A stretch of 34,488 bases of DNA. Source: Myxococcales bacterium (GTDB lineage: Bacteria > Myxococcota_A > Polyangia > Haliangiales > Haliangiaceae). The number at the start of each line of letters is the position of its first letter. The first letter of the stretch is position 1. The position numbers were made by a program, and so were the translations under genes. This document shows, piece after piece, positions 7,512 through 17,846 of this stretch. A model generated the notes under the pieces. It saw only the letters and a program-made list of their open reading frames with translations, did no database searches and had not been told where the DNA came from. The stretch spans positions 1-34,488 of the forward strand of contig JAEUJX010000232.1 of NCBI GenBank assembly GCA_016794545.1, written 5' to 3'.

Positions 7512-8297
7512 TCAGCGCGCCGAGGGCGGCGGGCCGCCGAAGCCCGCCTCGACGGTGGCGATGTCCTCCGCCGAGTAGTACTTCGATTGCACCTCGTGCA
7601 TCTGCGGCCGGGTGAAGACCTCCGCGCGCGGGCGAGCGATCGCGTCGGCGATGATCGTCGCGACCTCCTCGACCGGCTGCGCGCCCGGCAGCGCACGCGA
7701 GTCCATCCCCCCGTGCAGCGCGTTCTTGCCGAAGTCGGTCGCGACGACGCCGGGCAGGACGGTCGTCGCGTGGATGTCGGGGAACGGCCCGCGCAGCTCG
7801 ACGCGCAGGCTCGCCATCAGCGAGTTCACCGCGGCCTTGGCGGCGCTGTACGCGGCGCGCACCGGCGTGAACGGGATGCGGCCGAGCATCGAGGACACGG
7901 CGATCAGCTGGCCCTTCTTCTGCCGCTGGAAGTGCGGCAGCACCGCCTGGATCGCGTGGAACACGGACTTGTAGTTCGTGGTCATCATGTCGTCGAGGTC
8001 GGCCTCGGTGAGCTGCGAGGGCACGCGCGTGATGCCGCGGCCGGCGTTCGCGACGAACACGTCGAGCCGGCCGAACGTCTCGAGCGCGCGGGCGACGAGC
8101 CGATCGTTGTCGGCGCGCGACGTGACATCCGCGGTGACCGCGAGCGCGGACGGGCCGAGCTTCTGGGCGACCGCGCCGAGCGCATCGGCGGTCCGAGAGG
8201 CGAGGACGACGCGCGCGCCGCGCGAGACGACGACCCCGGCGAGCGCCGCGCCGATGCCCTGCGACGCGCCGGTGATGACGATGACCTGGTCCCTCAT
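7512..8297 (-). CDS. short-chain dehydrogenase/reductase (SDR)
   Basis: This is 261 aa from ATG 8297, a classical SDR with NAD(P)-dependent oxidoreductase activity on an unknown substrate. The cofactor loop TGASQGIG is at residues 9-16 and NAG at 84-86. The active-site Asn is in TTNYKS (108), Ser at 135/136 and Tyr150-x3-Lys154 in AAYSAAKAAVNSL. The length is normal for the family. The position after the first strand reads LASRT, and Arg here is often taken as NADP preference. The extreme C-terminus GGPPPSAR lies in the first repeat unit, so the gene end was the seed of the downstream array. It is divergent from imuB with 88 bp between the starts. Confidence 0.9.
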   Translation of the reverse strand: MRDQVIVITGASQGIGAALAGVVVSRGARVVLASRTADALGAVAQKLGPSALAVTADVTSRADNDRLVARALETFGRLDVFVANAGRGITRVPSQLTEADLDDMMTTNYKSVFHAIQAVLPHFQRQKKGQLIAVSSMLGRIPFTPVRAAYSAAKAAVNSLMASLRVELRGPFPDIHATTVLPGVVATDFGKNALHGGMDSRALPGAQPVEEVATIIADAIARPRAEVFTRPQMHEVQSKYYSAEDIATVEAGFGGPPPSAR

Positions 8298-8347
8298 GCG
8301 GCGAGCCTAGAGGGAGATCGACGGGATCTCTCCGGATTAACCTGCGG

Positions 8348-8385
8348 GATTGACAGGGCTTATCGCATAGCGGAACACTTGTTCA
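8348..8385 (+). promoter_or_regulatory. SOS promoter of imuB with LexA-type box
   Basis: A perfect -35 TTGACA (8350-8355) lies 36 nt before the GTG start. GAAC-ACTT-GTTC (8373-8384) is a perfect GAACN4GTTC palindrome. The 17-mer CGGAACACTTGTTCAGT fits the Myxococcus LexA consensus as I recall it at 15 of 17 positions. The box covers where the -10 should lie (AACACT, 18-nt spacer) and ends 1 nt before the start codon. There is no ribosome-binding site, which suggests a leaderless transcript. Confidence 0.75.
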
Positions 8386-9918
8386 GTGCCGCGTGTCGCC
8401 TGCGTCGATCTCCCCGCGCTGCCGCTGCAGCTGGTGTGGCGCGGCGAGCCGGCGCTGAAGGCGGAGGGCTGCTCGGTGGCCGTGATCGACGAGGACCGGC
8501 CGCAGGGCACGGTGCTCTGGGCGTGCGAGCGGGCGCGCGCGACCGGCGTGCTGATGGGGCAGCGCTACGCGCACGCGCTGTCGCTGTGCGGCGGGCTGCG
8601 CGCGCGCGTGGTGCCGCCGGAGCAGATCGAGGCTGCGATCGTCGAGCTGCGGAGAGCGCTGCACGCGCTGTCGCCGAGCGTCGAGGTCGGCGAGCCCGGC
8701 ACGTTCTGGCTCGACGGCGAGGGGCTCGAGCGGATCTTCGTCGACGGGCGCACGCCGGAGGGCACGGCGTGGGGGATGGCGATTGCGCGCGCGATCGCGG
8801 ATGCAGGCCTCGTGGGCGCGATCGTCGTCGGGTTCTCGCGGTTCGCGACGTACGCGATCGCGCGCGCCACGCGGCACGGCGTGACCGTGCTGCGCGCGGA
8901 TGCCGACGAGCGCGACGCGGCGGCGCGCGTTCCACTCGCGCGGCTCGATCTGGATCCGAAGCTGCGCGACTCGCTCGCGCGGCTCGGTGTGACGACCGTC
9001 GGGCAGATGGTGCGGCTGCCCGGCGGCGGCATCCTCGAGCGCTTCGGCAAGGAGGCGCACCGGCTCTACCAGCTCGCCGCGGGCGAGCGCTGGGATCCGC
9101 TCGTGCCGCTCGCGCCGCCGGAGGCGCCCGACGAGCAGGTCCTGCTCGACGACGAGGACGACGACGTCGAGCGGCTGATGTTCGTGATCAAGGCGCCGAT
9201 CGATCGGCTGCTCGATCGGCTCGCGGCGAAGGGGCGCGCGCTGGTCGCGCTGCACCTCGAGCTCGCGCAGAAGCACGCGGTCGGCAAGATCGAGCTGCGG
9301 TCGGACTGCATCAAGCCGGCGACCGCGACGCTCGACGCGCGCGTGCTCCTCCGGCTCGTGCACCTGCGACTGTCGGGCATGCCGCCCGCGGCGCCGGTCA
9401 ACGCACTGCGCGTGTGGGCCGACGACGCGCCGGCGTCGCGCGAGCAGCTCGCGCTGTTCGCGCAGCGCCCGCGCCGCGACCTGCGCGCCGCCGACGAGGC
9501 CATCGCGAAGCTGCGCGCGGAGCTCGGTGACGACGCGGTCGTGCGGCCGGTGCTGCGCGACGGCCACCTGCCCGAGGCGAGCTTTGGCTGGGAGCGCCTC
9601 GTCCATGTCGTCGCGGCGCGCCCGCGCGAGGTGCGCGTGCGGCCGCTCGTGCGCCGGCTGCTCGCGCGGCCGCAACCGCTGCCACCGCAGGCGCGCCAGG
9701 TCCGCGACGACGGCTGGCTGCTGTCGGGCCTCGAGCACGGCGCGGTCGTGCGGATCCTCGGGCCCTACATCGTGTCGGGCGGGTGGTGGGCGCAGCCGGG
9801 CGCGTCGGGCGGCGCGCATCGCGAGTACCATTATGCCGAGCTGCGGCGCGGGGACTGCCTGTGGGTCTACTACGACCGCAATCGTCGGCGCTGGTTCTGG
9901 CAGGGTGCTGTCGAGTAG
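8386..9918 (+). CDS. imuB: ImuB, catalytically inactive Y-family polymerase-like protein
   Basis: This is 510 aa from the GTG that follows the LexA-type box. ImuB is the mutasome hub that links ImuA and DnaE2 to the beta clamp. The N-terminus VACVDLPALPLQLV keeps the shape of the Y-family first strand. The second catalytic site, normally SxDE, is replaced by SVEVGEPGTFWLDGEG (about 104-119), so polymerase activity is not expected. A helix-hairpin-helix region follows near LARLGVTTVGQMVRLPGGGI. Residues 354-358 are QLALF, matching the QLxLF clamp-binding motif. The C-terminal block is the family-typical GPYIVSGGWW followed by REYHYAEL, CLWVYYDRNRRRWFWQG. Its last bases were copied in the downstream tandem duplication. 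The stop is TAG. Confidence 0.92.
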   Translation: MPRVACVDLPALPLQLVWRGEPALKAEGCSVAVIDEDRPQGTVLWACERARATGVLMGQRYAHALSLCGGLRARVVPPEQIEAAIVELRRALHALSPSVEVGEPGTFWLDGEGLERIFVDGRTPEGTAWGMAIARAIADAGLVGAIVVGFSRFATYAIARATRHGVTVLRADADERDAAARVPLARLDLDPKLRDSLARLGVTTVGQMVRLPGGGILERFGKEAHRLYQLAAGERWDPLVPLAPPEAPDEQVLLDDEDDDVERLMFVIKAPIDRLLDRLAAKGRALVALHLELAQKHAVGKIELRSDCIKPATATLDARVLLRLVHLRLSGMPPAAPVNALRVWADDAPASREQLALFAQRPRRDLRAADEAIAKLRAELGDDAVVRPVLRDGHLPEASFGWERLVHVVAARPREVRVRPLVRRLLARPQPLPPQARQVRDDGWLLSGLEHGAVVRILGPYIVSGGWWAQPGASGGAHREYHYAELRRGDCLWVYYDRNRRRWFWQGAVE

Positions 9919-9923
9919 GCTCG
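9886..9923 (+). repeat. 38-bp repeat, left copy (imuB 3' end)
   Basis: Bases 9886-9923 are identical to 10745-10782. This copy spans the last codons of imuB (RRWFWQGAVE) and its TAG. It marks the left edge of a tandem duplication with an offset of 859 bp. Confidence 0.9.
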
Positions 9924-9928
9924 TGGGC

Positions 9929-10708
9929 GTGGGGGACTCCGAGGACGCTCGCACCTTCGGCACCGCCGCGCCCGACTCACCGGTGACCCGCGCGGACTTC
10001 GAGCGCGCGCTGCGCGCCATCAACACGAACAACATGCTGCTCCGCGATCAGGTGCTCCAGCTCGCGGCGCAGGTGGTCGTGCTCACCGAGGAGCTCACCC
10101 GCCGCCTCGACGGCGTCGAACCGGGCCAGCCGTGGACGCCCACCGAGGCCACACCGGCGACGATCGAGGAGGCGCTCGCGCGGGCCACGCCCGACGTGCT
10201 GCACGTCGTGCGCGGTAACGACGCGCGGTCCACCAGCGGCACCTCGTTCGACCTCGGCGGCGACAAGTACGACGAGCTGCCGGCCGACGTCCCGTGCGGG
10301 GAGTTGCTCCCGCTGTGCCACGCACGGTGCTGCGCGATGCGATTCTCGCTGTCGACGCAGGATCTCGACGAGGGCATCATTCGCTGGGACTACGGCCAGC
10401 CCTACGTGATCCGCCAGCGGGGGAGCGACGGCTACTGCGTGCACAACGATCCGGACACGCGGTTCTGCACGGTGCGCGAGGCGAGACCGCGGGTCTGCCG
10501 CAGCTACGACTGCCGCGACGACGCGCGGGTCTGGCTGGACTACGAGGCGCGCATCCCCGCGCCACTAACCTCCGAGCCATCCGAGGAGCCGGTCACGTTC
10601 GATCTGCTCGCTCGCGCGCGGACGCGGACCACGGCGGTCATGGTCGAGCACCTCGGGCTGGGAGCGACGTACCCGGACCAGGAGCCGAAGCGCGGCCCGA
10701 AGCCGTAG
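9929..10708 (+). CDS. CxxxCC-type metal/iron-sulfur binding protein, copy 1
   Basis: This is 259 aa from GTG 9929, chosen because the second copy has a GTG at the same place (VGDSEDxRT). An N-terminal ~100-residue helical part (RADFERALRAINTNNMLLRD, coiled-coil-like) precedes a Cys cluster of YkgJ/UPF0153 type: LCHARCC, then YCVHNDPDTRFCTV and RPRVCRSYDC. That is C-x3-CC, C-x8-C, C-x8-C-x4-C. Such clusters bind zinc or an iron-sulfur centre; the biochemical role of the family is poorly known. It starts 10 bp after imuB, so it may be co-transcribed with the mutasome gene and SOS-induced, though it has no box of its own. The end reads PKRGPKP. Confidence 0.75.
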   Translation: MGDSEDARTFGTAAPDSPVTRADFERALRAINTNNMLLRDQVLQLAAQVVVLTEELTRRLDGVEPGQPWTPTEATPATIEEALARATPDVLHVVRGNDARSTSGTSFDLGGDKYDELPADVPCGELLPLCHARCCAMRFSLSTQDLDEGIIRWDYGQPYVIRQRGSDGYCVHNDPDTRFCTVREARPRVCRSYDCRDDARVWLDYEARIPAPLTSEPSEEPVTFDLLARARTRTTAVMVEHLGLGATYPDQEPKRGPKP

Positions 10709-10744
10709 CGCGCTCGGCGCGGCGCTCGATGCCGGTCGGCGCGC

Positions 10745-10782
10745 CGGCGCTGGTTCTGGCAGGGTGCTGTCGAGTAGGCTCG
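10745..10782 (+). repeat. 38-bp repeat, right copy (imuB 3' vestige)
   Basis: Identical to 9886-9923, this copy repeats the imuB ending TGGTTCTGGCAGGGTGCTGT and its stop, although no imuB frame precedes it. It shows that copy 2 arose by tandem duplication of a unit beginning inside imuB. Confidence 0.9.
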
Positions 10783-10787
10783 GGGGA

Positions 10788-11579
10788 GTGGGGGACTCCG
10801 AGGACGATCGCACCTACGGTACGGCGCCGCGCGACGCTCCGGTGACGCGCGCGGATCTCGAGCGCGCGATCCGCAGCCTGCACACGCACGACATGCTGAT
10901 CCGCGATCAGCTGATCCAGCTCGCGGCCCAGGTCGTCGCGCTGACCGACGAGCTGACGCGCCGGCTCGACGGCGTCGAGCCGCAGCCCGCGCCGCCGCAG
11001 ACGCCGGCCCAGGTCATGCCGATGACGATCGAGAACGCCGTCGCGCTGACGACGCCCGAGGTCCTCGTGCGGGTGCGCGCGAGCGACGCGCGCTATGACG
11101 CCGGCGTGTCGTTCGCCATGGACGACACCGGCGACAAGTACGAGGCCACGCCGTCGACGCCGCCGTGCGCGGAGCTGATCCCGATCTGCCACGCCCGCTG
11201 CTGCAAGCTCCGGTTCGCGCTGTCCACGCAGGATCTCGACGAGGGCATCATCCGCTGGGACTACGGCCGGCCGTACATGATCCGCCAGCGCTCGAGCGAC
11301 GAGCGCTGCGTGCACAACGATCCGGAGACCCGGTTCTGCACCGTGCACGCGGTGCGCCCGAAGATCTGCCGCACGTATCACTGCCAGGACGACAAGCGGA
11401 TCTGGACCGACTACGAGGCGCGCATCCCGGCGCCCGAGCCGTTTCCGAGCGTCCCCGAGCGCGAGTTCGATCTGATGGAGCGCGCGCGCGTGCGGAGCCA
11501 GGCGATGTGGCAGGAGCACCACGCGATCACCGAGAGCTACGCGGAACAGGATCCGCGGCGCGGTCCGAAGATCGGTTGA
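10788..11579 (+). CDS. CxxxCC-type metal/iron-sulfur binding protein, copy 2
   Basis: This is 263 aa from GTG 10788, a diverged paralogue of the preceding gene. It has the same layout: coiled-coil-like RADLERAIRSLHTHDMLIRD, then ICHARCCKLRFALSTQDLDE, CVHNDPETRFCTV and KICRTYHC. All seven Cys of copy 1 are kept. The central linker (QPAPPQTPAQVMPMTIENAV) and the C-terminal helix differ most; the core DLDEGIIRWDYGxPYxIRQR is almost unchanged. The retained cluster argues that both copies are functional. It converges with the GAF-domain gene, whose stop lies 3 bp downstream. Confidence 0.8.
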   Translation: MGDSEDDRTYGTAPRDAPVTRADLERAIRSLHTHDMLIRDQLIQLAAQVVALTDELTRRLDGVEPQPAPPQTPAQVMPMTIENAVALTTPEVLVRVRASDARYDAGVSFAMDDTGDKYEATPSTPPCAELIPICHARCCKLRFALSTQDLDEGIIRWDYGRPYMIRQRSSDERCVHNDPETRFCTVHAVRPKICRTYHCQDDKRIWTDYEARIPAPEPFPSVPEREFDLMERARVRSQAMWQEHHAITESYAEQDPRRGPKIG

Positions 11580-11582
11580 CGC

Positions 11583-12782
11583 TCAGCGCGCCCGGCGCAG
11601 GCGCTCGATATCGGTCGGTGCCGGGTGCACGAGCACCGCGCCGCTGTCACCGTCGACGGCGAGCAGGTCGCCGGGGCGGACCCAGCCGAACAGACCGGGG
11701 ACGTCGCTGACGACGGGCAGGCTCGCCGCGCGCGCGACCGCGATGGCCGCGGGCGCCACGGCGTCGCTCGCGACCAGCGCGGACGCGCCGCGCGCGACGG
11801 CGGCGATCGCGATGAACGCGTTGATCCGGTCGGCGATCCAGATCGACCCGGGGCGCAGCGAGCGCGGATCGCCGAGCAGCACGCACAGCTCCTCGACGTC
11901 GGCGACGCGATCCGCGGACTCGTGCACCGTGCCGGTGCGGTACGGCGCGCGCGCGTACTCCTTCGCGACGGCGCGCAGACCGTCGGGCTGGCGCTCCGCG
12001 GCGACGAGCCGCTCGCGCAGCCGCGCATCGGAGAGCAGCAGCGCGAACCGATCGAGCGCGGCGCCGACCGCGGGGACGGTGCTGTCCGCGAGCCTCTTGA
12101 TCGCGCGGCCGAGGTCCTCGCGCAGCCGCCCGAACGCGCGCTCGAGCTCGATCGGCGGGGCGCCGAGCGCGGTGGTCGTCGGCACGATGCCGGCGCGGCC
12201 GAGCACGGCGCCGGGGACGTGCGCGAGCCCGGAGAGGCGCGCCGAGCGGACGGCGGACGCGAGGCGGCGCTCGATCGCGAGCGTGATCGGGGCGCCGAGC
12301 GCGGTCGCCAGCGTGACCTCCTCGGAACCGAACGGCTTCGTGCGCCGCTGGAGCACGAGCACGCCGAGCACGGCACCCGCACCGATCAGCGGCACGCCGA
12401 CGAACACGGGGAAGCGCTCCTCGCCGAGGCCGGGCACCGCCTTGTACGCGGCCTCCGCGGCGGCGTGCGCGGCGGAGACCGGGCGCATGCACTCGGCGAC
12501 CAGGCCGGTGATGCCTTCTCCGACCATCAGCGTCGTGCCGATCGCGCTGTCGGCGAAGCCGTGGTTGCCCCGCATCACGAGGTGGTCGTCCTCGCGGACG
12601 TACACGCTGGCGATGTCGACGCCGGTGATCGCGGCGAGCTCGTCGCACATCGCGCCGAGCATGGCTTCCATCGCTCCGTCGTGCGCGGCGAGCTCGATCA
12701 GGCGGAGGATGCCGTCGACGCCGCGCTCCCCACGGTGATGGACCTGGATGATCGATCCACTCCGCACTTGCGATCGCGACAT
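11583..12782 (-). CDS. GAF-domain protein related to PtsP, with decayed phosphohistidine domain
   Basis: This is 399 aa from ATG 12782. Residues ~20-180 form a GAF domain: LIELAAHDGAMEAMLGAMCD, DIASVYVREDDHLVMRG and GVPLIGAGAVLGVLVLQRR. The middle (about 200-320) resembles the PEP-utiliser N-terminal helical region, and the end (about 330-395) the swivelling phosphohistidine domain: ASALVASDAVAPAAIAVARA, LPVVSDVPGLF, PGDLLAVDGDSGAVLVHP. In PtsP/enzyme I this domain reads 'TSHxAILAR' with the phosphorylated His; here the corresponding DAVAPAAIAVAR has no His. The PEP-binding TIM barrel is also missing. A sensory or allosteric role without phosphotransfer is inferred. Starts and neighbours give no operon partner. 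Confidence 0.7.
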   Translation of the reverse strand: MSRSQVRSGSIIQVHHRGERGVDGILRLIELAAHDGAMEAMLGAMCDELAAITGVDIASVYVREDDHLVMRGNHGFADSAIGTTLMVGEGITGLVAECMRPVSAAHAAAEAAYKAVPGLGEERFPVFVGVPLIGAGAVLGVLVLQRRTKPFGSEEVTLATALGAPITLAIERRLASAVRSARLSGLAHVPGAVLGRAGIVPTTTALGAPPIELERAFGRLREDLGRAIKRLADSTVPAVGAALDRFALLLSDARLRERLVAAERQPDGLRAVAKEYARAPYRTGTVHESADRVADVEELCVLLGDPRSLRPGSIWIADRINAFIAIAAVARGASALVASDAVAPAAIAVARAASLPVVSDVPGLFGWVRPGDLLAVDGDSGAVLVHPAPTDIERLRRAR

Positions 12783-12850
12783 GCCTCGAGCGTGACACGC
12801 GCCATGTTTCTCCCGCGTTTCGCGGTCGCAACTCCTGGCACCTCGGCGCG

Positions 12851-13684
12851 CTACCGGGCCTGCGTCAGGGTCACCGAGAGGCCGCCGGTGTTGTCGGAAT
12901 ACGCGCCTGGCGGGCCCTGGAACGAGAACGCGTCGGCGAAGCCGAGGTAGAGGCGCGTCGCGCCGGGCGGGATGACGAACCGCTGCTGGAGGCCCGAGCG
13001 CGTGGTGCCGTCGCCGATGAAGAACGTCTGGCCGAGCGCGGGCGAGAGCTCCGCGAACGAGGTGCCCTGCGCCGCGTCGGAGAAGTCGAGGCGGGCGGGC
13101 GGGCGCACCGGGTTCGCGTTGCCGAGGAACACGCCGACGAGGAACTGCGTCCGCTGGTGATCGACGATGCCGGCGATGCCGTTCGCTGCGAGGATGTCGG
13201 TGTCACCGCCGGCGCAGGTGCCGCCGTCGGCGCCCGCCTGCTCGCCGGCGCCGGCGCAGCCGACCTTGCCCTTCACCGACGAGAACGTGATGTAGCCGCC
13301 GTTCGGCACGAGTGTGAGGCGGACGGGCAGACGGCCGCCGCGTCCCGGATCCGGCGCGCCGAGGTTCGCGGAGAAGATGTCGGCGCGGCCGTCGATCATC
13401 GCGCTCGCGGGCACGCCGAGCGCGAGCGTGGCGTCGGTCGACAGCGAGTGCCTGGGCATCGGCTTGCCCGGATCGATCGGGAGGTCGGAGGTCGTGTCGA
13501 TCGGCGCGGCCGGCTTCACGTCGGGAGTCCACGGCGGGGCGTAGACCGCGGTCGTGCCCGGGGCCCGTGCGGCCGGCGGAGGCTGCTGTGGTTGGGGCCG
13601 CGCTCCGACCGGCGTGGTCGGCCGCGGGCCGCATGCCGCCGCGAGCGAGACCACCGAGATCACCACCGCCCGGACCGTTCGCAT
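12851..13684 (-). CDS. lipoprotein with PA-IL/lectin-like C-terminal domain
   Basis: This is 277 aa from ATG 13684, giving the signal [18 protein letters not shown] with a lipobox (LAAAC) at Cys18. A further upstream start would add 17 residues before the signal and is rejected. A Pro-rich linker (about 25-60) leads to a beta-rich domain: [60 protein letters not shown] and [12 protein letters not shown]. The 'FFIGDG ... [11 protein letters not shown] ... YxDNxG' pattern is that of galactose-binding PA-IL-like and related Ca-dependent lectin folds. It is a probable surface carbohydrate-binding lipoprotein. It is divergent from dnaE2 with 65 bp between the starts. Confidence 0.7.
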   Translation of the reverse strand: MRTVRAVVISVVSLAAACGPRPTTPVGARPQPQQPPPAARAPGTTAVYAPPWTPDVKPAAPIDTTSDLPIDPGKPMPRHSLSTDATLALGVPASAMIDGRADIFSANLGAPDPGRGGRLPVRLTLVPNGGYITFSSVKGKVGCAGAGEQAGADGGTCAGGDTDILAANGIAGIVDHQRTQFLVGVFLGNANPVRPPARLDFSDAAQGTSFAELSPALGQTFFIGDGTTRSGLQQRFVIPPGATRLYLGFADAFSFQGPPGAYSDNTGGLSVTLTQAR

Positions 13685-13712
13685 CGCGGCGACGATACTG
13701 GACAACTCCGGA

Positions 13713-13749
13713 GATTGACAGGCGTTGTCGAACACTGAACACTCGGTCA
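13713..13749 (+). promoter_or_regulatory. SOS promoter of dnaE2 with LexA-type box
   Basis: GATTGACAGG (13713-13722) is identical to the -35 region of imuB. TTGACA starts 35 nt before the GTG. GAAC-ACTC-GGTC (13737-13748) ends 1 nt before the start. The 16-mer from GAAC through GTG matches that of imuB at 14 of 16 positions. One half-site is imperfect (GGTC). No ribosome-binding site is seen. A second GAAC (13730-13733) lies just upstream. Confidence 0.7.
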
Positions 13750-17070
<3,321 letters not shown>

Positions 17071-17081
17071 GGCTCGCCGAG

Positions 17082-17100
17082 CGAGGCGGCAAGCGCCTCG
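17082..17100 (+). terminator. hairpin after dnaE2
   Basis: CGAGGCG (17082-17088) and CGCCTCG (17094-17100) form a 7-bp stem with a 5-nt loop, 11 nt after the stop. It lacks a T-run, so termination here may be Rho-dependent. Confidence 0.4.
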
Positions 17101-17198
17101 GCGCGCGGTGCGCGGCGGCGCTCGGTGGGGTGCCAGTAACTGCGCGATCCGACGGGGCGGCGCGATGGTCCGGCGCTTGCTCCCGATGGCAGGACGCC

Positions 17199-17741
17199 AT
17201 GAGCAGTGCTCCGACGATCTTCGATGTCCTGCGCGAGACGCACCGTGAGGTCGAGGAGCTGTTCGGGGACGTCCAGAGCGCGATCCACACCGAGCAGTAC
17301 GAGCTCGCGGAGGCGCTGTTCCAGCTGCTGTCCGTGAAGCTGATCGCGGCCATGCGGGCCGAGCACGCGGTCGTGTATCCCCGGTTCGCGCGCGATGCGA
17401 AGCTGGGTGCCGAGACCGAGCAGGCGCTGCTCGAGCACGACGGCATCGAGCGGATGATCGACTGGATCCGGGTCGGCGGCTTGCCGCAGGACGAATGGTG
17501 CGAGGCCGTCGCGAAGCTCGGCACGCTGGTCGCCGATCACGCCGACTGCGAGGAGTGCACGCTGTTCCCCCTCGCGAGCCTCGAGCTGTCCTCCGATCAG
17601 CTGCACGAGATCGGACTCGACTTCGTGCAGCGCATGATGCAGACGACGCCGGTCGCCGGCGCGTCGATCACGTACGAGCCGACGCCGGCCGAGCCGCCAC
17701 CGCCGGTGAGCGTGACGTTCAAGCCGAGGCACGCTGCCTGA
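17199..17741 (+). CDS. hemerythrin HHE-domain protein
   Basis: This is 180 aa from ATG 17199; a long upstream open frame in the same phase is shadow sequence of dnaE2. Hemerythrin-like four-helix proteins bind a di-iron centre and sense or carry O2 or NO, or protect iron enzymes. Candidate ligands are visible: His15 (ETHREVEELF), His56 (RAEHAVVYPRF), His80 (LLEHDGIER) and His114 with Glu118/119 (DHADCEECTLFP). Residues 140-180 are a Pro-rich tail (EPTPAEPPPPVSVTFKP) without structure. It lies 128 bp after dnaE2 and has no LexA-type box, so it is probably separate. The 105 bp after it hold no gene. Confidence 0.85.
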   Translation: MSSAPTIFDVLRETHREVEELFGDVQSAIHTEQYELAEALFQLLSVKLIAAMRAEHAVVYPRFARDAKLGAETEQALLEHDGIERMIDWIRVGGLPQDEWCEAVAKLGTLVADHADCEECTLFPLASLELSSDQLHEIGLDFVQRMMQTTPVAGASITYEPTPAEPPPPVSVTFKPRHAA

Positions 17742-17846
17742 GCACGTGATCGGTCTCGCTGTGCACGGTTCGGACAGCCCCCGTGCGCCCACATGTCGAC
17801 GTCGGTTTCTCGTGACCGTGCCAGCTCGCGCGGCCACTAGAACGGC

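Larger units (their letters stand above)
7031..7524. repeat. five tandem ~91-bp repeats carrying terminator hairpins
   Basis: Units start with CGGACAGCGAAAAGGGGGCC at 7031, 7144, 7235, 7327 and 7437. Units 1 and 4 carry an extra 20-bp copy of this start, at 7051 and 7347. Each continues with a hairpin, then TTGTCCGACGAGGAC, a short variable hexamer (TTCACC or TGTCCC), GAGTCGAGCCAGACGTCAGC and GCGCCGAGAGCGG. Read on the minus strand, each unit begins with the last codons and stop of the SDR gene and runs through its 3' region to a terminator. Frames open through the array on both strands are by-products of the repetition. No CRISPR-like spacer pattern exists. Confidence 0.9.

Noticed and set aside
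7031-7524. CRISPR array
   Set aside because: The units are contiguous ~91-bp copies without unique spacers, and no cas gene is present.
10764-10787. ATG-like extension (MLSSRLGG) of CxxxCC copy 2
   Set aside because: These bases are the copied end of imuB. The GTG at 10788 matches the start shared by both copies.
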